DNA of 64,000 bases from Fusarium oxysporum f. sp. lycopersici 4287. Lineage: Eukaryota; Ascomycota; Sordariomycetes; Hypocreales; Nectriaceae. The notes below the pieces were generated by a model. It saw nothing but the letters and a program-made list of their open reading frames with translations. It had not been told where the DNA came from and searched no databases. The stretch spans positions 67,472-131,471 of the forward strand of contig NW_017264845.1 of the NCBI RefSeq assembly GCF_000149955.1, given 5' to 3'. This document shows, piece by piece, positions 10,867 through 21,000 of this stretch. A program made the position numbers and the translations under genes. Numbering within the stretch: the first letter of the stretch is position 1; each line of letters begins with the position of its first letter.

Positions 10867-12128
10867 GCTGACCTTGTAGCTATTTAAGCTACATAAAGTG
10901 CTTGGAAATCCTAGAAGCTCCTAACCTGCGCCCTACGAGTGCCGGTTCGAGACCCTTTGGGTAACTGTTCAATGAAGGATTACTGTAATGGACGATGCAT
11001 CGCGGGGTATTGTTTGACATTTCACTGCAGCGCTAGACATGTGTAATGGAATCCAGGAATCCTCAAGCCAGCATTTATATGTTGTCATAGATTTTACGCC
11101 ATGGACCAACATGTTACCAATACCTAGTATTCTTCTTCTATGGTTCGTCGGGCACTTGAGCAGCTGGAAGGCCAGCATAATGAATCAACCAGTATAAAAA
11201 TAGCAGTAGAAGTTGATAAAGAGCGACATGGCTCGAATTATTATATAATACTATCGCTTTCAGATGCCTTTGACACATTATCGATAATACATGACTATTC
11301 TTGCTGTAGGATAAACTCAGCTGCATCCACTGCCTCGATGACTGCCAGAAGGCAAACTCCAAAGGACCGGTCATGATATGTACACCATGGCATATCGATA
11401 CCAGGTTTGGCCCTTTCCAGGTCAATGAAATCGACGGTATCACAAGGTATCTAGCCTAATGTGAGTTTGAATAGGTTCAGTACGTTTGCTTACTTACTGA
11501 TAGCTTTAACTCAAGATTACGCCAAAGGTGATGTACTTCTCGAACGAGAACTTGGTAACAAGGGTCCAGCAGCACCGTCTCGTCGGTTGCGTTTGTTGAG
11601 TGAGGCATGCTGTGTTAGGAATAACAAAACTTGAATAGGCGTGATTACAAGTAGCTTACAGGTATCTACAAGGTGGGAACGTGGGCATTATCCAGATTAA
11701 ATATGTTGATCTACGGGCGACAGCATGGAGGCGGTAAGAATTTTACAGGGGGTTGTTAGTCTTCACTTGTAACGTCGCGTTTTCATGGGGATTGAAAGTA
11801 ATCACAAAGGGTACCAAGCCTGTATCCGTATTTAGAGTGAAGTTGGTACACACGTTGGCGCACGGACCCGTAACCGCACCAACATTATTATGCGTGTATC
11901 CTGGACACGACCCATTACACGATGTAATCTAACATGTTAGCATCACCGTACATACAACTGACAACCCATGCAGCTGGTCCCTACCCAAGGACAGAAGCAC
12001 AGGGGTGGCCTTTGCCTGGCCATTGAAAGACGCTTAGAAGTACCTCTTTCTTGCAGAGCTGAAATCCATTTGCGGTACTACATTCGCGAGACGCTAAATC
12101 AACATCTTGATAAAGAAAAACAGAAGCT
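10867..12128. other. Intergenic, no supported gene
   Basis: Overlapping short ORFs on both strands around 11138-11443 look like mutual shadows with no recognisable content. A 12-bp perfect palindrome (CTAACATGTTAG) lies near 11930. A GGTTCGAGACC box near 10945 resembles a tRNA B-box but no cloverleaf could be drawn around it. Confidence 0.45.
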
Positions 12129-13331
12129 ATGTCTATCAAGCACAGCAATCAACCAATTGGCACGAATATTGGATACAATCGACCTCCATCACGACGCTCC
12201 CTTCCGGCCTTCAGTTCTCTCGCAGAAACATTGTTTCCGTCTCAGAGCAGTAGAGAGAACGGGAAACATAAGATAGTACGGTGGGAAGACCAATATGAGT
12301 ACATACCATCTCTTCCGTTCTCGCAGTTCAAAAGCGAGCAAGAAGAAGAGAGGGGGCGACTTGAGAAGCTCATGAACGATCACCCGGTTAATCGTCCACA
12401 ATTGGATCCAGCATCCATAGATGAAGAGGCGAGGAAGATCATCTTAGCCCGATGGAAAGAGGAGGGCATTTGGGATGATACATGGAAAGAGAGTGACGGG
12501 TCGACTTGGAGATGGAGCCATGAAAGAGATGACATGGAAAGATGGCCAGGAGATATGTTAGATCTCCCATCCGGTCGCCTGGAACAACCAACGCGACCTA
12601 TATCCCGATTCCTGCATCAGATGGGTAAGCTGGTTTCCAAGGCTTTGGAGGAAAATTCTCAGAAGGTTCATTGGCGCCAGTCGTGCGCTAAGACGGGCTT
12701 TAATCTGAGCCCCTCGATTAACTGTAGTAACAAGGAGGAGTCCATTCAACCTATTGACCGCATTGGTACCACGGCTTTCGAAATAGTCAAGCATACGTGG
12801 CAGCAAAGAGGCATCTGGGATGATAGCTGGGGAGACTTGCCTGGATATGCATGGAAGCATGAACGCCAAAGGGAAGGTTTTTCACTGGACAGTTGCATTC
12901 ACGGTCCGGCTCCTAAAACTACGACGGAAATCCATGCACCCTACGCCAACATGGGTGTTCCCGCTTCGACGCAGCAGGAGCAGCACAGTCATCTGTCTGT
13001 CGCTCTGCCACCGGACAATGCCGTCTTACCTCCAACGTCAGATCCTAGAGTCAACCATGAAAACGAGAAAACAAACCACGCAGTCGAGATCGCCCGACAA
13101 GCCAGCAATAGTTTGGAACCGAGTCACGTCACCGACTCGTCAATAGCCACTTCAGAGGCCCCAGAACGGTCGCTCTCTCCCATCCCCCCGAAGCCACGGC
13201 GAAAAAGTTCTCGCATATCGAAGCCATCTGAACGGTATGGACAGTCACTTACCTCAGAGCGGAGAGTTGGTCTTAGGCCACGCCCCTCAAAGTCTTATAG
13301 TGTTTCGCGACGTGCTACCAAGTATTCATAG
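12129..13331 (+). CDS. W-D-D-x-W repeat protein with AT-hook-like tail, 400 aa
   Basis: A single-exon gene with ATG at 12129. It contains two diverged copies of one module: residues about 101-134 (ARWKEEGIWDDTW ... WRWSHERDD) and about 216-248 (HTWQQRGIWDDSW ... YAWKHERQRE). The shared pattern is W-x2-x-G-I-W-D-D-x-W-x(6-8)-W-x-H-E. I recall similar GIW...W-H-E modules in uncharacterised proteins of other ascomycetes, but no function is established. The C-terminus is Pro/Ser-rich and basic, with PPKPRRKSSRISKPS resembling an AT-hook-like DNA-binding tail; nuclear location is inferred from this. No signal peptide or membrane segment. Confidence 0.7.
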   Translation: MSIKHSNQPIGTNIGYNRPPSRRSLPAFSSLAETLFPSQSSRENGKHKIVRWEDQYEYIPSLPFSQFKSEQEEERGRLEKLMNDHPVNRPQLDPASIDEEARKIILARWKEEGIWDDTWKESDGSTWRWSHERDDMERWPGDMLDLPSGRLEQPTRPISRFLHQMGKLVSKALEENSQKVHWRQSCAKTGFNLSPSINCSNKEESIQPIDRIGTTAFEIVKHTWQQRGIWDDSWGDLPGYAWKHERQREGFSLDSCIHGPAPKTTTEIHAPYANMGVPASTQQEQHSHLSVALPPDNAVLPPTSDPRVNHENEKTNHAVEIARQASNSLEPSHVTDSSIATSEAPERSLSPIPPKPRRKSSRISKPSERYGQSLTSERRVGLRPRPSKSYSVSRRATKYS

Positions 13332-13417
13332 GAAGAACCACTCCCGACCAGGGAAGAGATTCTTATGTATGGCTTTCCATTCTTTGTCACCTAGATGGAT
13401 CGAGCCTGTCCTTAGTC

Positions 13418-13660
13418 TTACTTGCCACTCACCATGTGAGGCCCATTCAGGGCATTAATATGAATACGCGTTCCTTCTGATACTTTGTGGCCTTTCAGTC
13501 GGTTCTCAGATTGGACTTCCTGGCCAAATAGAGATCGTCTTTCGTCTAGTAAGGCCTCTAGTTTCAGCGCCTCGGCGCAGTTGCCTTGACCTATAAATGT
13601 AATAAGCACAGACTTTCGGTTGCTGCGCCATGTCCTTTGCTTCTAATTTTAAATACATGA
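13418..13660 (-). pseudogene. Possible C-terminal exon of a lost gene
   Basis: On the minus strand an open frame reads SVLITFIGQG, CAEALKLEALLDERRSLFG and VSEGTRIHINAL before a possible donor (GTGAGT at 13438-13433) or the stop at 13418. There is no ATG in this frame; an in-frame stop lies just upstream. The segment looks protein-like but cannot be tied to other exons, so it is either a relic or an internal exon of a gene that I cannot assemble. Confidence 0.25.
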
Positions 13661-13947
13661 TTCACGTGGTTGCGACTCCCAGTGTGATTTAGTGCTTCTG
13701 AAATCGGTGCGGTATATAATATCCCCCCCCTCAAACTACAACTGATCGAAATAAAGCACACAAGTAACCTAGTCTCAAGAAGCACTAATAAACGACGACG
13801 CCCTACTCAGGGAAACCCTTTCGTTGATAACAAGATATTATTGTAACCTGTCCCAGTTCCCCAAACTCAATTTCAAGCTTCCTTGCTAACAGGTATTAAG
13901 CCACCAAGGCGCCCACTACACATTTAGTTACAATAACGAGGACGAGA

Positions 13948-14175
13948 ATGTACAACAAAACTAGCGCTACTACTTTAGAGCTGAGGCCTGAAATTATACC
14001 CCTTTTCTCCAAGAATCCACTCAGGTGGTTGAAACGCTGCCGACAAGGACTTGCAGATGATCGCAGATCTCGTGGGGTCAGCGTCTCTTCTACGAAGGAT
14101 GATAAGTTGTCTGATAATTATGATGAGCCTTCCGACAATGATGATGACACTCTTCTATTGGTAGAGACACCTTAG
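13948..14175 (+). CDS. Small acidic-tailed ORF, 75 aa
   Basis: ATG at 13948; the protein has a basic middle (RWLKRCRQGLADDRRSRG) and a Ser/Asp-rich acidic C-terminus. No family recognised. The skewed charge pattern is the only reason to list it; it may be a remnant or a chance ORF. Confidence 0.25.
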   Translation: MYNKTSATTLELRPEIIPLFSKNPLRWLKRCRQGLADDRRSRGVSVSSTKDDKLSDNYDEPSDNDDDTLLLVETP

Positions 14176-14809
14176 ATCTGACGGGGTTACATTGATAGCT
14201 CCTTAGTATCGTTTTCGATCCGGCGGTGTTATAGGGACATAGGGTGAAGTGATTATTAGATCCTCAAATGACTTAGCCATTAAGTCCATACCCTCACATC
14301 TGTTTTTCTTAACATACTTTACTTTACGCCCCAGTTATTGGCAGACATGCCTTCAGTTAGATGTAGAACCCGTCCATAAACAGTGAATCTGACAGTGCCG
14401 AACCTAGATCATTACACATGCTTGCAATGTTCCCTAACTTCACTATGTGATTCCAGCCAGGCAGTATGTCACTATAATAATGTATAATATTATGGCATTT
14501 AGTCATATAAAAAATACCGGAATACTTACCTAATAATTGCGGCAGCCCCGGGATCCAAAGCCTTTAGTTATCTATATTTACTACATGTCATATAGGCAGC
14601 TTTGTGGTTCCCCATCCGTAACCATTACCTCTTTGAAGTTTAAATTCACCGGTGACATTTCTTTACTATACAGTATCTTCTTATTATATTAAGGTTGCTA
14701 TAAATGACCTTGCAATACTAATAACACCACTATCACTGTTGAACTCCGCGTCTCTCGGTTTCATAAGTATATCTCTCTAACTACAAAACCGTTCTCTATC
14801 TCTATATTC
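14176..14809. promoter_or_regulatory. Intergenic upstream region of the 14.8-kb gene
   Basis: Non-coding stretch, locally AT-rich (14460-14530 and 14640-14720). It should contain the promoter of the following plus-strand gene. A CT-rich tract (CTCTCTAACTAC ... GTTCTCTATCTCTAT) immediately precedes the ATG, as is common at fungal transcription starts. Confidence 0.35.
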
Positions 14810-15640
14810 ATGCTGCGCAAGCTGTACACCAATGACTCACAGTCAAGCATGGGGCGTCAGGTTGGCATCGAACCAACCTTTCCACCCCCGTCCTTTATTC
14901 GTCCAAATGGCGGGAACCGCCCCATGATACCCAGAAGTGAGCCTCTTTCGACCCCAGATACGCCCAGGGAAAAGCCTCTTCCACCGGTCCCTCACCAACG
15001 AGGCAAATCAACACGTCGCCCAAGGCCTCGCCATCAGTGGTTGGCTCAAACTTCAGCTGCTTGCGCCCAGTCCCTCGTATCCGACATGACACTGACTATC
15101 AACCGTTTTCTTGTTATACAGGCGGGATGTAGGGTTCAAGAAATACCAGACACTCGTGTAATCCCCCATCTTGAAAGAGACATAGACAATAGCCTCACAT
15201 TTTTTTACTGGAGCAAAGTACTAAGCATTATGACGGCACACAACTTCGACTCTGTCTTTATCCTCAGACTGGACTTAATGCATCTTCGATCGCGTGCGAG
15301 TTTCGCGTGGGTTACCATACTTGCCGAGGCCCATACTAGCATCGGGTGTATGGAAGACATAAATTACTTGGACTTAATGGCCATGTACGATAGTATGAAC
15401 AGCACCGATCATCTGGTCAAACACGATGTGCACCAAGTTCCTCCCGGGTTTAGCGGCGGCTTTAGTCGTATCCTGACTCAGCTGCAAATTCTAGTGGGGA
15501 ATTATGAGTCACAGCCAGTCACAATATTGACTTGTCTTTATCGGCTGCAGGGGTGTGATAAGGAGATAAACCTGCCTACCCTGTATTATGATAGCGAGAA
15601 AGTGTCGGAATTGGCATTGGCATGGACGTCTTGGCTGTGA
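14810..15640 (+). CDS. Orphan 276-aa protein
   Basis: ATG at 14810 behind a CT-rich leader. The first about 85 residues are Pro/Arg-rich and probably disordered (SEPLSTPDTPREKPLPPVP); the remainder looks globular, with aromatic and Leu-rich helices (SLTFFYWSKVLSIMTAHNF, ILTQLQILVGNYESQPVTIL). No domain recognised, no signal peptide. The Pro-rich leader with PLPPVP could be an SH3-type ligand (inference). No intron needed. Confidence 0.55.
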   Translation: MLRKLYTNDSQSSMGRQVGIEPTFPPPSFIRPNGGNRPMIPRSEPLSTPDTPREKPLPPVPHQRGKSTRRPRPRHQWLAQTSAACAQSLVSDMTLTINRFLVIQAGCRVQEIPDTRVIPHLERDIDNSLTFFYWSKVLSIMTAHNFDSVFILRLDLMHLRSRASFAWVTILAEAHTSIGCMEDINYLDLMAMYDSMNSTDHLVKHDVHQVPPGFSGGFSRILTQLQILVGNYESQPVTILTCLYRLQGCDKEINLPTLYYDSEKVSELALAWTSWL

Positions 15641-15865
15641 TGATTAATTGGCTAGCTTTATCTTATCACCACTGAAACAGAACAGGTTATTGGTTATTAG
15701 TGAATGTTATTGTTGTTGTATCCATTTTTAGGGAAAGCAATGCTTCACGTATAACGCTGCTGCCAGTGTAATTTATATTTTGGCCACTGCTTATACGCTG
15801 TGATCATAAAAAGTCGCGCGACAGACAATTTATTCAGAACAGAAAGATCCCCCGAGTGTTTAATT

Positions 15866-16441
15866 ATGGAAGAAGATAAGAAATTACAGGAATTGATTGA
15901 AGTAATTAGTCAACTCTTACAGCTCGCAACTTCGTACGAGCGGCTGCGGTTACAAAGCTCCGTTCAGTTATTGGGCGCATGCGCCACCATCCAGCCACGC
16001 CAATGCATTGTTAACTTGTTGAACCAAGAGCTACAGGACCAGATTGTTTGGGCTAACATGTACCGGAATTATCAGAGCCAACCAGATGTAACCACAGTAC
16101 AAGTGGGCAATGGCTGGCGGAGCGCATCCTTCGACGGGGACGATTGGTTGCACGAGTTCGCCAATGAAGTGTTGGAGGGCGCAGAAACGATATGCATGAT
16201 ATTGGATCAATCACCAGAGCACATACATGTTAGAGGGGGTTGGATTCCGGTGGTCCGCCGCTCCCGTTCGTCCAGGGCCGATGATGATCAGTGCTCTGCT
16301 TCGGAGTTTGATGACATGGGCGAGGAGGAGGTACCCATCGGCGGAGATGATGCCGAGTACTGGGGGCCAAAAGAGTCACATGAGGACGACCGAGATATTT
16401 CGGAACTCGGACCAAAAAAGCTTTGCTTCTGGTACTTTTGA
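15866..16441 (+). CDS. Orphan 191-aa protein with acidic C-terminus
   Basis: The ATG at 15866 gives MEEDKKLQELIEVISQLLQLA, an amphipathic helix; the frame is open upstream to a GTG at 15800, but the ATG is the natural start. The middle is mixed (VQVGNGWRSASFDGDDWLHEF) and the C-terminus is strongly acidic (residues about 140-185). No family recognised. It lies on the same strand as its neighbours, with about 225 bp to the gene before it. Confidence 0.5.
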   Translation: MEEDKKLQELIEVISQLLQLATSYERLRLQSSVQLLGACATIQPRQCIVNLLNQELQDQIVWANMYRNYQSQPDVTTVQVGNGWRSASFDGDDWLHEFANEVLEGAETICMILDQSPEHIHVRGGWIPVVRRSRSSRADDDQCSASEFDDMGEEEVPIGGDDAEYWGPKESHEDDRDISELGPKKLCFWYF

Positions 16442-16991
16442 GATGCAGTGATACCTTTGTTGGTCCAACTTTAGAACCAACAGGATACTGGCATCGATAT
16501 GGAGAAAGAGCTGGGGTTCGACATTACATACGTATCACCACCTGGCTTACAACATTACAAACGCGGGGAATCAATGTCACATAATCAAAGCCTAATCCAA
16601 GAATGGTAAGCTCATGTTACCGATTGGCCCTAAGCAAGGCTTAACCTTTCAGAGATAGCAATGCCATCTGTAATAAGTGGAGACATAACTAATAACTAAT
16701 AACAACGTGGTAATGATAACCCACATACTGGCATTCTAGGAGATGATTTTCGGTGTCAAGTGATACAGAGCGCGTGTTAGTCGTCTTACTGCTTCTGTTT
16801 TTTATTCAATTATTTGAATTCGACAAGATTAAAATGCACGTTGTTAATTGCGCTGATGAATAAATATGTTATGCCTCACCATCCGTAGAGCTAGGTAGGG
16901 TAACCGCCATAATAAATTCGATTTTCCAACGCTTCAGCATTTGCTTCTACCTTGTGCCATTTTGCTTGTGCCAATCGATTTTCAGTGCAGT
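16442..16991. other. Intergenic, no supported gene
   Basis: No ORF with recognisable content. Presumed promoter of the PHD-like gene at 16992; no specific site identified. Confidence 0.4.
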
Positions 16992-17744
16992 ATGGACCAG
17001 ACCACTTATGCTGCCTACCAGCAGTTACCAAAGCAAATGCATCCAATACAACTTCAACCTTCTGACGAGAGAATGATGCAGCTTTACTACAATACAATGA
17101 ATCTCTGGTACGGTCAAAATCGACAGTTTTTAATGAAGGACATGTTGGCTCAAATTTTGGGAGGCGTCAAAACGATCAACGGAGAGGTCCCCCAGCAAAT
17201 TCTACAAGAGCTGTCCTCGGTAAAGGAGAGAACAACTCAATTGACGTCGAGAATGGATTACGGAGGCAGTTGTATTGACCGATTATCGTTGGAAATTCAG
17301 CAGATGAGCGACATGATCAAGACTATTTCCAGCATCACCGACAACACTAAGAACAATACATCACCTCGGGAATGCGGCCACCCCCGGTTAGACGAGGTTG
17401 TGAATCAGTTTCAAGGCTTGGCGGACCAACTTACATCACATCTTCCTCTTGGGATGCAGAAAATTCAGTCTGATGTTATGACCCTGGAACGTCTTGTTGC
17501 CATCGCTGTCGCCGAAGAGTCAAGGAGAGGTACCAATGTGACGGCAAGAATTAGATGTGTTTGTGGCAGCGATCAGGTTGACCCGAAGCGACCAAATACT
17601 CGTCGCCAAAAGAGTCTACCGGTATTGCTTATCTTTTGTGAGAACTGTCAGGCTTTACATCATGGAAGTTGTGTAGGTTATACTGGGACTGCTTCCTACT
17701 CATGCAAATCATCAAGTAAGGCGAAGAGGAAGTCACGGGCATAA
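16992..17744 (+). CDS. Coiled-coil protein with degenerate PHD-like zinc cluster, 250 aa
   Basis: Start chosen at the ATG at 16992 (MDQTTYAAYQQ); the frame is open further upstream but without a better start. Residues about 40-175 are helical with heptad character. The C-terminus has CVCGS, then about 25 residues later FCENC, then HHGSC and YSC followed by a Lys/Arg-rich tail (KSSSKAKRKSRA). This spacing resembles the C4HC3 pattern of a PHD finger with the last Cys missing, so histone-tail or other protein binding is an inference. The basic tail suits a nuclear protein. It lies 270 bp upstream of the giant coiled-coil gene on the same strand, and a partnership is possible but unproven. Confidence 0.6.
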   Translation: MDQTTYAAYQQLPKQMHPIQLQPSDERMMQLYYNTMNLWYGQNRQFLMKDMLAQILGGVKTINGEVPQQILQELSSVKERTTQLTSRMDYGGSCIDRLSLEIQQMSDMIKTISSITDNTKNNTSPRECGHPRLDEVVNQFQGLADQLTSHLPLGMQKIQSDVMTLERLVAIAVAEESRRGTNVTARIRCVCGSDQVDPKRPNTRRQKSLPVLLIFCENCQALHHGSCVGYTGTASYSCKSSSKAKRKSRA

Positions 17745-18016
17745 TTAATTTAAATGTCAAATTTCATGTGGAGAATGTTAGGTTATGACAAACTGCAAGA
17801 CGGTTCACGGATTATTTGCAAGAGGCTAACTCAATCTTGGAGCGTACATAGATAAATTTATCATGCATTGATTCAGAGCTACATTTAGCATATAAGAAGT
17901 ATCTCAAAATGACATAGAAGTCTCGCTCCCAATATAGGAGCCATCGTTGAGTATCAGCGGCTATTTAAGTCAGATCCGTCTCCTTCGTCCTCTCTAACGC
18001 TGGCTTGGTAATCGAG

Positions 18017-21000
18017 ATGGGGAAGAAGTCACAAAAGGCTGTTGGACAGTTGACGGCTCAAAGGCGGTACGAATTAAGATCAAGGAGGTCAGCAGTATGC
18101 AGCGATAACAAAGCGACGGGTACTCCTAACACTGGCGCCACGGATGAGGCAGCTGATCAAGGAGGCTCGAAATTATTTGAGCTCGATTCCGAGATTCCGA
18201 GAAAGAAGAGGACAAAAAAGACTCAAGACAGAGATGATAAAATCCATGAGACTGAAAGCCCGGTCTTAGTAGGTGGCTACGAACTGGGCTCATATTCTAA
18301 CAATTCAGACCGTCAGGTCACTAATGTAAGTACTGAAGGTAGTAAAAATAGCATATCACAGGTGGGCTCTATAACCCAAGACAACAAAGTGGGGGAGACA
18401 ATTGTTACTCCCAAGAACAGCGTTTGTCTCGCAAAAGGAAAAGGAGTGAGAACTTCCGTTGATATAGGAGCGATTCTACAATCGAAGCCTTACCTCGAAT
18501 ACCTGGTAATACGCATGAAAGAATCTCTAGCTGCAAAGAAAATGGAGACGTATCATCTTTATACATTGAGTCTTTTGGCCGAAATAATTGACGATGTGGA
18601 GAAGGCTAAGGATCTGTATGAGGCGTTGCCAACATTGTCAAAAGATGTCCTCGGGGGCTTAATTAGTGATGAGTTGCTGCGAGGAGTTAAAAAAGGAGAC
18701 AAGACAATTTCTATGGTATACCCAACTTCTGAGACAGATGATCAGGGGCTAGGCTGGGAGCAATGGCCTTTGCTTGTTCGCGGAGTTGAAAACGCGATGA
18801 AAAAGAATGGAACACCAGCGAACGGCACGACCGTTGATATCTCTAATCAAACCATTGGATCTGACAGGTCTCATATAAAGTTCCGTGCTTATAAGGGCTT
18901 CACTATGGCTCATATTGATCTTGTTAAGGAGGAAGAGAAATGGGTTCAGCAGATATCTCATAGCGTATTTGCTGCAGCTGGCCAGAAAGGAGATGGCGGG
19001 CACCAAGATAGCTGGAACCAAACCTATACAGTCGAGTCCAAGAAGGAGCTCTCTGATCTCAAAGCCAAGATTGATGACCTCCAGAAGGAGATTAAAGATA
19101 AGGAGGCTACAATCAAGGGTATTCTAGATGACCAGCAAGCAAAACTTCAAATACAACGGGAATTAGATGCAGAGAATGAGTCTTACGAAGAGCAATTGAG
19201 GGGTAGGTTCAAGGAAGCAAGTGAAGAGGCATCAAGGAATGCAAAAAGCCTCCAAGAAACAGAAAGTACATTGAATAACATGAGAGAATTATGGGGTAAT
19301 CAGGCGGATCGCCAACAGCAACAAATAAATATATCAAAGGTATCATTAGAGGCCTTTAGAGTGGCTGAGATTGATTACAAAGAAGCAATTGCAAAAAGAG
19401 ATATAAGTATAGAGAAGGCCAAATTAGACCTAGATAGGATGAAGAGATTAGAAAGGGAAAAGGAAGCCAAGATTTTTGATCAACAACAAGAGCTTGCTGT
19501 ACTTGAAAAAAAGCAACAAGAGGAAAAGGAAGCTCTCATGTCTACTAATAAGAGTCTAAAGGCTGAAGTAGTTGGGATTCAAGCCAAGACAGATACTCTA
19601 AAGGAACAGGTAGACTTTCTACAACGCAAGAACACAGAGTTGCAGAAGGAAGCTGAAGAGCAGAAGTCTAAAATCCATAAGAACGATCTTATTATTATAG
19701 AATACGATACAAAGCTTAAAGTCCAGGAACAAAAGATTGGCGAACTTGAGAGGCAGCTCCATGAGAAACAGACTGAGATCAATGACGCAGATAAAGAGCG
19801 AAAACTAACAATGAAGAATATGGAGGACAAAAAGCAGAAAGAGAAAGATCTGGCAGAAGACCTTTACAAGAAAGGCGAGGAGGTCCAAGCTCTTCAGAGA
19901 AAGCTAAATGAGACAGAGAAGCAACGTCAAGTCTGTCACAAACAAGTTGGCGATTTAGAAGAGAAGCATAGTGCTGTGCTAAAGGAAATTGGGGAGAAAA
20001 GGAAAGAGATCGACAAGATGACTTCACAAAGCGAGGTTAATATTAAGGGTTACCAAGAGCAATTGAGTAATAAAGACAAGGAGATCAACAATTTTCTTAA
20101 GCAGGTCACCGAACTGGAAGGAAAGATGAAGCAACTCGAGGCCGAGCTACTAAATTCGGGAGAAGCAAACAGTAAAAGGTTCAACAAACTCCAGACTGAA
20201 TTTATAAACGTCGATAAAGAGAGACTGAAATTACTTGCAGATCAAGAAGAGCTAGTAAAGGAAAACAATATGCTACAAAACAGTGTTAAGACTGCCAAGA
20301 AGGAAGCTGAAGATAAAGAGAGGGATCATGTTGAGATTGAACAGAAATTAAAAGCTCAGTTGTCTAGCGTCTTAAATGAGATTAAGAGCCCTAAAGACAT
20401 AAACAGCGGGATGGAACATGTCCTGGATATCCCCACCGCTGTAAATGAGGTTTTGAGATATTTAAAAAAGAGCTCAAACGAAACCAAAGAACTTAGGGAG
20501 AAACTAGCAAAGGCTGAGGAAAGGTGCTTGATAGATGGGAGGGAAATTGAAGATAAGGACTCCAAGTTCTCAAAGGATTTAGAAGATGTAAACAAGAAGG
20601 TTTCCGAACTCGAGGAACAGCTCAATAACGCGCAGTCACAGTGTCAAATAGAGGTTAGTGAGAAGATAAAATTTGAGCAGGAGCTGGGTACGACGAAGCA
20701 AGCTTTGGCGGAAAAGAGAGATCTTGAGGACCAGATTTCCCAGAGGCAAGCAGAGGAAGTGAAACTGAAGGAACAAAATGAAAGCCTGAAGAACAAGATA
20801 AATAGACTCGAGGGTGAAGTCACTACGCTGAAAAAGGAATACGGACAAGTACAATCAAGCGGATGTCAACTGCAGAAGAAGTTGAATGAAGTTGAGAAGG
20901 ATAGAGAAAAGGAAAAAGACAAGGCTGCTTCGAAAGATGTTCAGATTGCTGATAAGGATAGAGTTGTACAAGAACTGCAAAACAAACTTCATGAGACCCG

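Noticed and set aside
10930..10970. B-box GGTTCGAGACC near 10945
   Set aside because: The T-stem does not pair and no A-box lies at the right distance.
11138..11443. Facing ORFs of 101 and 78 codons
   Set aside because: Each is the complement of the other; neither has family features or introns that extend it.
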